A stretch of DNA of 64,000 nucleotides from NCBI GenBank assembly GCA_013423325.1, contig BLJB01000151.1, positions 62,001 to 126,000 of the forward strand, read 5' to 3'. The stretch comes from Usnea hakonensis (taxonomy: Eukaryota > Ascomycota > Lecanoromycetes > Lecanorales > Parmeliaceae). The position numbers and the translations under genes were made by a program. The number at the start of each line of letters is the position of its first letter. Within the stretch, counting starts at the first letter, position 1. Below are positions 47,157-58,228 of the stretch, one piece after another. Below the pieces are notes generated by a model. The model had not been told where the DNA came from. It saw only the letters and a program-made list of their open reading frames with translations, and did no database searches.

Positions 47157-48090
47157 CTAGACAAATTGTCTTGTCGCGTTCGAGTCATGGTTGTAGCCAT
47201 CTAGTTCATGTAACTCATCACTTCCTTCTCTTAAGGCGTGCAGGTGGCCTTGAGTAGCAATTGTGGGCGGAGGTGCTGGCCCACGTCGAGCACTCGGTAC
47301 TCTAGGTAGCTCATCACGTCGAACGGGCGAGGTATACACGGACTGTGGAGGCGAAGGGCTATGTCCTTGACTTGCTGAGGAGGGACCAGATCCAAGCGGC
47401 CATTGCCAATCATTTGAAGGCCTCTCGGTGCTGCTCTTGGGGCTTCTGCGGCCAGTTGCTGATTCCATTCTCTTTAATCGGTAATGTTGGCGACATGATA
47501 GCAACAGTGATACCAGTAAGCAGATACCCAGCGACAGACCAACGCCCAGTTCCACAGCCAATGAATTTGATGTTTTCGAAGGGATGGATGTAGCGGCAGA
47601 CTTCTGATGGTCACGAAGGATAATGGAGGAGGAACTTTGATCAGTGAAATTTGTGGAACAATCGCCCCAACCGCATTGGAATGTTCCTTGCTCTTGACAG
47701 TTGAAGATATCTATCGAGGCATTCAGGTGTTCTTGAATATAGTCAGTCTCTGTAGCTAAGCATTGGCGGGGTCGCACAACCTGTAACGCAATTTCTAGCA
47801 CAGTTGGGCGATGCCCAGGTCTTGTCGGTACAGGACCCGCGGGAAAGCACGCCATTGTAGTAACATAGACCGTTGGAAATACAGTATGAGGTAGGAGAGT
47901 TGCGGCAACACGCGGTAGCGCTTTGGGGCGTGCCTAATGTGGATGAATTGCACGGAACATGCAGAGGAGCTTCTGTAAAACCATCAGGGTAGTAGCATGG
48001 TGTTTGTGCATAGACATCTGTGGTAGAAAGGAGGATTGAATATAAAGTGAGGATAATATTAGATGAAGGAAACGTGATGGACGCCAGCAT
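47157..48090 (-). CDS. cysteine-rich secreted ectodomain with single TM (surface protein)
   Basis: The start is ATG 48090. A hydrophobic signal peptide ends near VYAQT, followed by a Cys-rich domain (CYYPDG, VPCNSS, ACCRNS, YCISNGLCYYNGVLSRGSC, WASPNCARNC), a pattern frequent in fungal cell-wall sensors of unknown ligand. The reading then has to change frame near 47765-47790 to reach a second Cys segment (NCQEQGTFQCGWGDC). A TM helix follows (VELGVGLSLGICLLVSLLLS), then a basic, Pro/Ser-rich cytosolic tail. No intron of normal size joins the two frames: the best pair, gttgtg...ctacag, is only 31 nt. Either an unusually short intron or a frameshift is present. Confidence 0.65.
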
Positions 48091-49090
48091 CCTGAAGATG
48101 TTCGAACTTGTGTGGGCTGTTCTTCTATCTTGCACCGACAGAGGTAACCGCAAGACAAGCAAGAGGCTTGTGAGAGGTAGGGGACATGGACGAAGGAGAC
48201 ATCTAGGAATGTATGTCAATGGATCACTCTCAACTCGGATGTGGACATTTGAAGAAATTCAGCTCATTGACCGCCAGTGCAACAACGAGGGGCCGCGCCG
48301 CAATTTGGATGTTGGAATCAGTTCCTTGAGCAGGATGACCCAACCAATTGGTTTCGAACGAATCGGGATCGTATTATATTATCTTGTTGGTGCACAGTTG
48401 GTCTCCTGTTTGAGGGTTCGCAAGGAAAGACTGAAGAGGTTACGAATCCGAGGCGTCTCAGAATTGCGCTAAAGGTGACTGGTCTTGGCATGCATACCCC
48501 ATACAAAGCTTGACCATTGTAACCAGACTCTCAAATCGCATCATCAGAAGGTCTGAAGTCAACAGTTGCAGTACAATGTCTGGGCTGTGCTCGTCTTGTA
48601 GCTTTTCTGACGGACTACTTTATACAATGGTGTGAATATGTCGGCAACACTTGCCTGTCTCGGTAGCCGGAGGAAATGATGCTCCTAGCGCCCGCTCCGA
48701 GATACCATGAGAGTAGAAACCGAGACGTATGAGGCCAGCAATGCTACCGCAATTACCATATAACATTCTATCGGGGGGTATTTGGTGTTGATAGTGGTGC
48801 ACTCGTGGCTGACAGGATCTGAATGGGGAAGTCGAATGGTATAAAACTCAAGGCTCTGAGAGAAGCTGATAGAATAAGCATTGTGTTCGTTAGAACTGCT
48901 AAGTCTGTTTACATTGTCTGAAGCTGCACGAATTCTTTCTGCTATCACGCTGTTTCTCACTGTAGCTCCATATTCTATCCGTCAAGACGGACGATTCAAC
49001 TTGGCCTGCAACCTTTGACCAACAAGCCATCGTCATGCGTCGTGTCCGCTGCTAACCAATTGCTTGACGTGTGATTGACCCACCATCTGC
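48091..49090. other. intergenic, 1 kb
   Basis: Short frames on both strands without motif; none called. Confidence 0.4.
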
Positions 49091-49976
49091 TCACACCTTG
49101 GGCACATTCATCTTACGCCTCTTCCTCGCATCGACACCGCTGGGCAGCCGTCTCTTTCCGAGCGTTGGTGCGGTGTTGAGGTCATTCGTAGCTTGCGTGG
49201 ATTCTTCGGCAGCTGGAACATCGATAGTCGTTAGCGTTGTTCCTTTCATCCTGTAATCTGTAAATGATTGTCTCCTTACCCCATTTTTGCCTCCACTGCT
49301 CAGCCGAGGGTCCACATTCTTCTGGCAGCTTTCCATCATGCAGCTTTGCGTATGCATCGTAATATGTCCGGCAGGCGTCTGGTGTTCGGTTCGGAATCTC
49401 CTTGGAAATTTTCTTCCAACTTCTCCCGACCACCTTCAGGAGAGACAACAGCGTCACTTCCTCTAACTCTGTCCATGGATTGTTCCGATGCTTGGCTGGG
49501 ACACCTTTGTTATGTCGGATTCTACAAGCTTCTGGAGATCGACCTGGAAAACTTTCCGCAACCTTAGACCAATGTGACCCAATCCTTTTCACAAGGGATA
49601 TAAGATCCTTCACCTCTGACTTCGTCCAGGAGGATCCATTTCGGTGTCCATCACGACGTCGTATGTGTACGTAGCATCTTTTACAGGCATCTATCCTACG
49701 ACCAGGAAGCATGTTGCTGACCACATCCCAGTCTTTTCCCTCAGCACGGAGAGATACCAGGAGCTGCTCCTCACGTTCATCCCATGCTGATCCGGGTCTC
49801 GATGGCCGGATGACCGGAGTCTGAGTAGGGCGAGGGGACCTGATTGAGTTCGATGTGATGTTCGACTCGAGTTGCTGTGTGAGTGACTCCAAGGTTAAGG
49901 ATGTAGTACGATGCCTATGAAACTCTCTTATCCTCTGCTTTACACTCCTAGCATTAACTTTCTGACGAAACACCAT
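49091..49976 (-). CDS. Myb/SANT-repeat DNA-binding protein, 272 aa
   Basis: Two exons, 49280-49976 and 49091-49212. The intron has a gtaagg donor, a gctaac branch and a ccag acceptor. Three consecutive Myb/SANT repeats span about residues 62-220: SAWDEREEQLLVSLRAEGKD, SSWTKSEVKDLISLVKRIGS and NPWTELEEVTLLSLLKVVGR. Each has its regular Trp and a hydrophobic helix ending in a CKRCY, CRIRH or CRTYY stretch. The C-terminus is basic (LGKRRLP, ARKRRKMNVP), a likely nuclear signal. It is a probable sequence-specific regulator; targets are unknown. The N-terminus (HRHRTTSLTLESLTQQLE) has no known domain. Confidence 0.85.
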
Positions 49977-50797
49977 GATGGCAGATTACCCTCGTGGGTG
50001 CTTGCAATTCTCAAATGAATGATAGCGAGGGGGAGATGGCAAGAAGTTAAGAAGTAATGGATGATTTTAACGTCACACGAACTCATGGAATCTCGTGAAA
50101 ATTCGGCGCTTACCGCTCGTCTCTTGAACGAAGCTTTCGACGGAGGTGGGCTTCGTGATTGGCTGGATGATCTCACCCCCCTGCCTGAACCCGCCTTTTC
50201 TTTCCAGGATTTTTTTAATTGGCGGTCTTAACACTTTCAACATTACTCTTTCCAGTTAGCGGAAGGATCTTCACTGCAGGTGAGTGCGTCATTTAGGTAA
50301 GTTGGGACAGGAAACAGGGAAGGATTTCGGTTTATGTCTCATGTGAATGTTATCTGGTTGAAGTGATGCAGATGGATGAGCTCGGGGTCTCGTTTCTTAA
50401 GGGACTAGGTGATTGGAAGATATCCTAAGGAGGAGCTATGTAAAGATTTTTATTCTTGAGGATCGCTACTCCACACATGTATAGGAGTAAGACGTCTTTC
50501 TCCGCGGCATTGATGGCGTAATATGGTGTGGGAAGATCAAGAAAAAGGCTTTTTGCTCTTCGGGCGTATATTTCCTTGCGCGTTCCAGGGGAGACGCAAG
50601 TCTAGGGTACTTTCTAAGTCGCTGAAATGAGATGTACGGTCACGCTCTCTCTTGTTAGCTTGTTAGGCTACATCGTCCTCATGACCCACATTCATGCATT
50701 CTAGCACTTCATCCGTTACATTCATGGTGATGATTTTTCCATATAGCTCGCATGAATTACTAGTATACAAGTCGGCACAGCTCACCTAATCAATAAT
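49977..50797. other. intergenic
   Basis: Promoter of the Myb gene and 3' flank of the broken regulator gene. Nothing else recognised. Confidence 0.4.
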
Positions 50798-52795
50798 TCA
50801 AAGAAGCATCCCCGTCCACACAATCATGAAGCCATTTGCAACATACCCTTCGTAGACATCTTGAGCCTAGAGAGTATGCGGATCGAAGTCAGCAAAATCG
50901 TCATACATATGGAATCAAACTTTTTTGGAGGGCTAAGCTCTCACCTTTGCGAAAACGGAAGCCTGTCCTATGCCCATATTTATTCCAATCCAATCAAGAC
51001 AGTCTCTCATGTATTCTCGCATCTTCTCAGGCACGATGGAAAGTCTCGAAACGATATAGACGGGATGCATGAGCAGTAATCCGCCGACTGATCTTCCCGG
51101 TCGCATTTTGGCCGCTGTCTTTTCCTTTCCTCGTTCCTGTAAGAAAATTTGTAGATCCTCTGCGAGACTAAAGGGTATCGAGGAAATCATGTCTTCAACG
51201 AGGCGTAGAGCATTCCCACGTAGAGTATCCTGATGCTCTTGACTGCAATGTTGATTATCGTTGGGTACGTTGGATAGCTTGAGAATCAGGTCGAGGAGTA
51301 GGATTCGAGCCATGCGTGCTGTGTTCCACACGCCTGCGACGTAGAGGTCGAAGTACATATCCACCTTTCCTGGCCAATATCCCACCTCGATCTTCGATCC
51401 AGGTTGGGGTTGGCTCACACTGCTGACGGTCCACGGCCTAAAATCTATGCGTCGAGCCCCTTGCCAATTGGCGAAAGCTTGATCCAAAGCTACTGATTCG
51501 TTCATGAGTCGATGAAGATCGTCTGACCCCATCGAAGAATTCCCTTGTAGAGAATCCAATTTTCTCCAGATAGGACCAAAGGTGACCAACAGATCGTCTA
51601 GGCTTTGAGAAGCAGTGTCTGAATAGGAAGCGCGAAAAATGCCGGGTTTCGAGAAACTTTAGTGTGCCTTCAGACCAAGAACGAGAGAGGGTTCTCACGG
51701 GAATTAAGCTGTTTGAATTTATTGATTGGTGAGATCGGATATATCGCGCAGCCCAAAAAAGATCCAGAGGCGGCTTTTAAATGCGCAAAATAGCAGCCAC
51801 CCCTCGGGCATGAGCACTGTGGTTGCCGAGTCGAGTCTCAGCCGCGACGATGATCTGTAAAAGCATCAGTCATTGGATCTGCGGTGAACATGATTGAGGA
51901 AGAAAAACCTCATAAAGACCCAATAGCATGGCGATCGTCAGCGACTCGGAATTATTGGCAAAGGCTGCACTGTCTATTGCTTTGGCCAACGATCCAAGTA
52001 GGTCATGATACATTAGCTCAGCCTTCTGCATCAAACCAGGTCTACGCAGTAGGGTACCATGATTTGCATACTCCACGACCTTGCAAGCTTTGGCGAGGTC
52101 GGACTGCCAGCCCCGACGATAGAGCATCAGCTCTAGACTGCCAAGGTATCCTCGAGAAAGAGACTGATTCGTCGAGACAACACAGTAATCGTAGAAAAAT
52201 CCTCGAAGAGCAAACTCGTCGAGCTTTTCTTTGGAGACTTCTTTAGGTAAACCTCCGTCTATAGGCTGCGTATCAGGTACAAGGCCAGAGGTTTCGGCAG
52301 GCAGGCTGCATTTGCGGGCCATTGACTTGAATTGTGGGGAACCCTGATGTTGCCTTTGATACTGTCGAAATTGACGATGCGCATCCTCTTCATAACCTCC
52401 GCAAGTACGCCGTGCCGTTTTGCATCTCAGGCATGACTTAGCCAGCGGTCAGTCCACCGGGCCTAATAGAGTTTGTGCAAGGAATTGCAGTAAGAGAGGG
52501 AAGGGTTGGAGTTTGGCACTATCAGAGCGTAGACGAAGTGGACATAGTACGTGAAGAGATCGTAGTATTGGGCACACGGCGTTCAAGAGTCATGGTAGTA
52601 AAGAATAGAAAGATATATTCTCCCACATACCGGACGAGTCTCGTCGCACTAGACATGAGCCATATGTTCAATTAGCCTCGATCTTTGCCTTTGGAAGACA
52701 CACCTTGAACCACTAAGCATTAGAGGAATGAGGCCAACCTTCTTCTTTCGACGTTTGCATGTTACACACGCTTGAGAGGGGCCAAAATTCACCAT
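50798..52795 (-). pseudogene. Zn(II)2Cys6 transcription factor with in-frame stop
   Basis: The start exon 52739-52795, an 18-nt exon 52631-52648 and exon 51909-52436 join to the zinc cluster CVTCKRRKKKC-DETRPSC-LRC-KTARRTC-GGYEE. Exon 4 starts at 51854 with IIVAAETRLGNHSAHARGV, as in relatives, but meets TAA at 51777-51779. Family-like reading continues beyond it (PPLDLFWAARYIRS). A later exon reads DDLLVTFGPIWRKLD down to an AAG|gtgaga donor (exon end 50945), and a last 22-codon exon 50798-50866 ends in TGA. The junction near 51618-51700 could not be joined in phase. An intact copy would be a nuclear regulator of about 500 aa. Confidence 0.78.
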
Positions 52796-54591
52796 CGTAC
52801 TTTGGACTACCTCAGCTGATTCACTTCTTTCCGGCCTAGGTCGAAGCCTGAGAGACCAAGTAAGATTTCAGCGTTTTTAGACTATAAGCCTCTCGTTATG
52901 GTCTCAATACCTGGCCTGCGTTACACTATCCTATCACAACGAGACCTCGTTGGATGTTACCCGTACAACGTGAAGCTTAGAGAAAGGTAGATGATCCCTG
53001 CGATAAATGTGTAAACTCGGTCAAAATTCGGCAGAACAGAGAAATGAATTGTCGGCTTGGAGTGACGGTTCTCGAGGTGAGGTGAACGTAGCAGGAAGAG
53101 CTCGGCCCACCTCGAGGAGCCTAGCGCGCAACGCTAGCCGAAAAGTGGTAAGATACCTTAGTCAGATCATACTTATTCACATTCTATCGCGAGGTACCTA
53201 CCCCCAGGATGCCGTCGTAACCGAATACGACATTAGCAATACCACCGCCCTCACATACACTACTACCTCCAAAATGTCGACATCCGTTTGGCCGTCGGCT
53301 GCCACAGCCCCACCATCATCCGACACCTTTTTTCAAGAGAAACCCCCCACCAAAGCCCTCGACTTTATCGACAGTCTCACCATAGTCGCCCTTACACCTA
53401 CCGTATCACAATCTCCCTGCACAAATTTCATAGCGACTACAAAAATAAGGGTTTCCTAAACCATTAGCACACGACGCAACGAACCTCGTCTTTCTAATGA
53501 CCGTCAAAGACAGTGTGTTAAGCAAGCCGTGGATGAGGATCTTCGCCAAAAGCGTTAAAAACGAGCAAATCTGGTCCAGTACTCGAATCACTGATCACGG
53601 GCAAGGAATTAGAGAGCGTGCAAGGAGCTGTCGGCCATTGTCTGAAGGCGTGTTTGCAAAGAAAAGTCATGGTGCCGCTGCGAGTGCGATTTTTTTACGC
53701 GAAGGAGGCAAGGTGGCGGGTGGGGTTGAAGGTTATTAAAGAGTGGACGATTTCCGAGCTAGGTGATTATTCCAAGAAAATGGATCATGCGTTACTGAAG
53801 CACTCCCCTAGGAGCACACAGCTCTCTGACATGGAAAAACGGAGCCTGGTACTGTCTGGATCTCTTAAACCCTTACACTGCGATCTCTTGACGAAGGACA
53901 GGTGGAGAGGGGGAAGGGAAACGGAAGGAGGTGCCAAAATACGATTTGGTCATGATCCATTATGACTGGAGTGGAGCGTAGGAGATGTGGGATTTAGAAG
54001 CGGTAGAGTATACGGTGTGGGTTCTTTGAAAAGGGTTATTTGAGACTAAGAATCTGAGACTAAGATACCTACAGGTCTCATGAAGGGTATAAGAATTTCT
54101 AACTATGATGAGGAGGATCTAACGAGTCGGGCTCCCTTATATGACTGTTGAAGATGCCAAACAAGCACCAATAGTTTGCTGTAGGATATGAGGGAGGCCA
54201 GGAAAGGAAGAGTGGAAGGAAGAATGGAAGGAAGAAAGAAAGGAAGGAAGAAAGGATGAAGGAAAGAAGGAAAGAAAGAAAAACGACAAACTTTAGTACA
54301 GTATGCATGCACGCCATTATCAACCGACTTCTCGCATCCCCTTCATCCATTTTCTTTGACAGCTTACGCCTTTTTCCCTCCCCTTCACCACCCTTTCCTC
54401 TCACGCACACGGGTGGGAAGCTTCCTGGTCCTGCTAGACCACAACGAAAAAGACTTCTGCCACATTCGAAGATGCCGAAGGAAAAATTCCCTGCCTTAGA
54501 ACATGGAATTTGGAAAGAAGAAAAGACCAAGGACAATAGGCATCCATTAACAGACTTCTGATATCCTCCCTATCCTCTCCTCCTCCCTGTC
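52796..54591. other. intergenic with a possible unidentified relic
   Basis: A plus-strand stretch at 53270-53965 has protein-like reading that jumps between frames: an ATG at 53274 (MSTSVWPSAATAP...), then NLVFLMTVKDSVLSKPWM, then VMVPLRVRFFYAKEARWRV. I do not recognise the family. The rest shows no gene. Confidence 0.35.
54200..54285 (+). repeat. GGAA/GAAA purine microsatellite
   Basis: Imperfect tetranucleotide GGAA and GAAA units over about 85 bp. Confidence 0.85.
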
Positions 54592-56067
54592 TCAATTGTA
54601 TCTTTGTATGATGTTCACGGGAGTAAGCAGACATTCGACTCTGCCTTTTCCGCCTCCAGTTGTGTCCCAGTCTTCGACGGTCCCTTCCTTCGACATAATA
54701 TTGCTTATTGATATCTTCGGTAACGGAGCTCCTAAGCGTCTTCCTTTTTCAGCGCAAAGCTGAACTAGCTCTGCTTTAATCAGTGCATTATTCGGTTCGA
54801 AGTGCAAAGCCCCACCTAATTCTCTCAACGCTCGCCTTGTCCTGCGCAGTGCCGTGCTGATCCTGGCTGTAAGACGAGCCAGTTCAGCGTACTCGTCTGG
54901 AGGGTGACCAAATCGTGTCTATAAGGCGCTCGATTGAATCGAGAGCATGACTCGCCAAGTAGTGGGCTTTGTTGAGCTTTCTCATTCGCGGGAACGTGAG
55001 GGCGAGGCATCCAAGGAGAAAATTCCTACCGATGTGATAAAATCTGTATCTTGGTGCGTTGGCGAAATCCCCCGTTTCGATCATGTTCATGTCCCAAGTT
55101 CTGGTCTCCAAATGGAGTAATGCTGCTATGTACTTTTCCTGTGCAATGGCGGCTTGATGGCATTCGAGAGCGTCATCGCCTTCGGCCCAGAGCTTTCTAA
55201 CCACCTCAATGGACTCTTCGTGGCGGGGAGCAGGCCGTGCAATGTGGTGGATTATCTTATGCTTGTATTCTCCATTGACAGGGCCGCTCATGGTGAAACG
55301 GGCTATAGCGTAAAGCCGTGGTTGAGAATGGGTATCCACGCTCAGCCAAGATCTTCATCAAATAATCGGTAAGATCGCGACCAGCCACATCGATACGCGA
55401 GATGGCGAAGGGAAGAGCTGTGAAAGGCTCGAGGAGTCGATGCAAACGTAATAAACCCAGCGTGTGGCTGTGGCCCAATTCCTGAACTCGTATCTCGAAG
55501 GAGCCATGTATTACAACTTTGAACGCCAAGTTTTGTAAGCTGTCGATGGTGTAGAGATAATGAAAATGACGGCATAGATGTCGTAAGTCCTCCAGGGCGA
55601 AGATAAAGCAGAGTTCCCCTTCATTGTTGTTTAAGTCATCTTCGTATGTAATTGACATAGCAATTTCCCCAACGTCTGTTGCCCTCCTGCCACTTGAGAC
55701 GGGCGCAAAACCCATGGACCTATATTCGAGCACAAAGGACCTATTTGATACGGACAAACATGTTTTGGCAAAAGATAGCCCTAGCTTCGTAGATCGCATG
55801 ATTCGTAAAGAATATTGGTATGGATGTTGTATCGGTGTCTCGGTTGTAGTTGTTGGGTTATGAAAGATTGGCAAGGTCCCTGTTAGGACTCCTGTGAGAA
55901 GCCATACTGACGTGACTGACTAGAGGCCAGAAGGGGCAGGAACAGGAGACACTCACATAACTACCAGGATCCACCACGATCTTCGTATGTGTAGTTGATA
56001 GGATGTACCTATAGATCTCGTGTCGAATTTCAGGAGGAAGCTTATCAAGTAGTGAGCAGGTGTCCAT
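54592..56067 (-). pseudogene. 2EXR/F-box-like protein, multiple frame breaks
   Basis: From ATG 56067 the reading is MDTCSLLDKLPPEIRHEIYRY, the 2EXR start. A gtgagt donor then follows (TAT|gtgagt, near 55958), but no acceptor continues in the needed frame (WLLTGVLTGTLPIFHNP). Two further breaks of the same sense are seen: near 55283-55292 (SPFHHE to GPVNGEYKHK) and near 54905-54920 (ERLIDT to FGHPPDEYAEL). Between breaks the sequence is clearly protein-like (ETRTWDMNMIETGDFANAP, LWAEGDDALE). Each break behaves as one extra base. No standard introns fit. The gene is head to head with the Gln-rich SAP-like gene at 56471. Confidence 0.7.
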
Positions 56068-56470
56068 TCTAGTCACGAGCTGTGAACGAAGCGTTTATTA
56101 ATGATCAAACTCGGGTAGACGTTTCACAAGGCCTTTGAGGAGAGACAAGAGACAAGATGCGTAACTCAGCTAGTTTGCAAGCTGGATCAAACGATTGTAT
56201 CTGGATTATGGGTCGTATGGAAAGCCGTAGATGAGTCTAGCGACCTGTTTGAGCCTTTGAAGAAGAGTGAAAGCCAGACAAGTGAGAAAGCCAAGAAATT
56301 TCAGTACGGCACTAACGAACTCTCGGCCGCGAATTTTACCCTCACACACGCTCTCTCTTCCCCACCTACTTTACACACTGGACTCATATCGGATCAGTCA
56401 AGTGGTCCACATAACTTCTTGAGGCTGCCAGTATCTTCCATCCGCAAACTCCGGAGTGAAGGGCCGACAG
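56068..56470. other. divergent intergenic region of the 2EXR / SAP pair
   Basis: A plus-strand frame at 56257-56589 overlaps the SAP gene start out of phase and may be leader sequence. No domain seen. Confidence 0.35.
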
Positions 56471-58228
56471 ATGGCGCCTCACCTTCCTCATCAACCACCG
56501 AACGACCTAAACGGCCTAAACCCCTTCCCAAGTCACAGATCGTACGAAAACCAGCTCCTATGGGGTTCAGCAATGGCGTCTGGGATTAACTTTCAACCTC
56601 TGACTGGCAAACATCCCCAATATGGGCATGGAGAACAACTGATGATGCCTCAGATTCCTCTCCAACCTCAAAGCAATCAGAACACCCACCACGATGAAAA
56701 ATGGCTTGAAGAGGAGGAAATCCTTCAAATGTTTCGAAACGATCATGATCATGAGAGCCAGGCACGATTCGAAGTCCGCGAAACACATTTTCGACGCGAC
56801 GTGGCACAGCTTTCTCAACCGTTCGCGCAAATACACGACTACAGAGATGATGAGCTTAACAAAAGTCAGGAGCTTCGAGGATCGCAAGAGATGCTGGCGC
56901 AAATGGAGGAGCAGAAGGAGCAAGGAGGACTCGGGCAACAAAGAGATGGGACTATACCGAGCCTTGCAACGGGTTTCGTACATCAGCGCCCTCAAGATCT
57001 GCAGTACTATCAGTCACCTTATGATGCACACAATCTCAATGCTGCTTTAAGTCAAATGTACTTCCAGCAGGAGCCAGACCAGCATGGACGAGGATTGACC
57101 TACCAGGATACTCAGCATAGTGACCAGGACCGGCCCCAGAATGAAGACCAGCCATTACAGATGGGTTCTAGTCATGCTGAAGGACATAAACCGAAAGGGC
57201 AGCCGTCAGATGATGGTGTCGCGTTATCCCAGAGGGAAAATGACTGGTCGCATCTACCGCCAATCTGTGACAGTCCACCGCTGGCATGGAGTCACCTTCT
57301 GAACGAAGATCCAAACTTTGATTCTCTGTCTGAACAGATACCCTACACAGATCAGCAAGTACAACAGTCATCTTGGGTTGCGGATCCTGTACCTTCGAGC
57401 CCCCCTGGCATGGATCTCGACCTTTGGCGGTTCTTGACCCAACAGGCAGCCTACGGCTAGCTAGATCAACAAGGACAATAGTCAATGTACTTTAGCTAAC
57501 CCCAACAAGCAGCTTACATTCAACAGCCAATCTGGCCCTCGACGCCGCCTGATAACCAATCGTGGGCTACGGCTCCTGAGCCTACTGTCTCACCTTGGGA
57601 CCTGCTTCAACAGACAGCCTACGGCCAGCCAAATCACCAAGGACAACAGTCAATGCACACTAGCCAACCCCAAGCAGCAACTTACGCTCAACAGCCAAAT
57701 TGGCACTCGACGTCTCCCGATAACCAGTGGTGGGCTGCGGCTCCTGTGCCTTCGAGCCCATCTGGCAGCGACCTGGACTCTCAGTCAACTTGGGAGGATT
57801 TACCTCAACAGGTAGCCAACGGCCGTCCAGATCACCAAGGACAACAGTCAACATACAGTTACCAACCCAAACAAGTAGCTGGCGGTCAACAGCCAGTCCG
57901 GGACCCAACGCCGCCTCGCTTCCAATCGCGGGCTGCGATCCCTATACCTTCGAATCCACCTGGCATGGACTTAGAGTCTATGACCACTTATCAGTTACGG
58001 TTATGGAATAATACCTTAAATTTACCATCTGATCGCAACAGAAACGAATTGATCGAACAAGCCAAGACTGGAAAGCCAGTCCAATTGGTCAAGAAGTCTG
58101 AACGTCCCCAGAAGAAACGCAACCTCGGAGGCTTGACTGGGGGCCGTGCAGGTAAAACGCCGCCGGAGACAACATTCGTCAGTCTTAGGAATCTCTATTA
58201 TTCCTCAGCCTGTCACACACGAGTTTGA
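56471..58228 (+). pseudogene. Gln-rich, tandem-repeat protein with SAP-like domain, three in-frame stops
   Basis: One reading frame runs from ATG 56471 to TGA at 58228. It is interrupted only by TAG 57458-57460, TAG 57479-57481 and TAA 57497-57499. The N-terminal 330 codons are hydrophilic and Gln/Asp/His-rich. Then come repeats of about 56-66 residues carrying HQGQQS, QQPxW, and VPSSPPGMDLD-like motifs. A short SAP-like helix pair near the end reads MTTYQLRLWNNTLNLPSDRN and ELIEQAKTGKP, followed by a basic KKSERPQKKR segment. In the sister repeat unit the stop positions are CAG, CAG and CAA. SAP motifs bind DNA in nuclear proteins; the role here is unknown. An intron removing the stops in phase was sought and not found. 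Confidence 0.65.
57340..58000 (+). repeat. coding tandem repeat, 168- and 198-bp units
   Basis: The marker caaggacaa recurs at 57470, 57638 and 57836. Each unit codes a Gln-rich block followed by a (V/I)PS(S/N)PxGxDL motif. Units differ by many substitutions, several of them C to T in the first unit. Confidence 0.75.
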
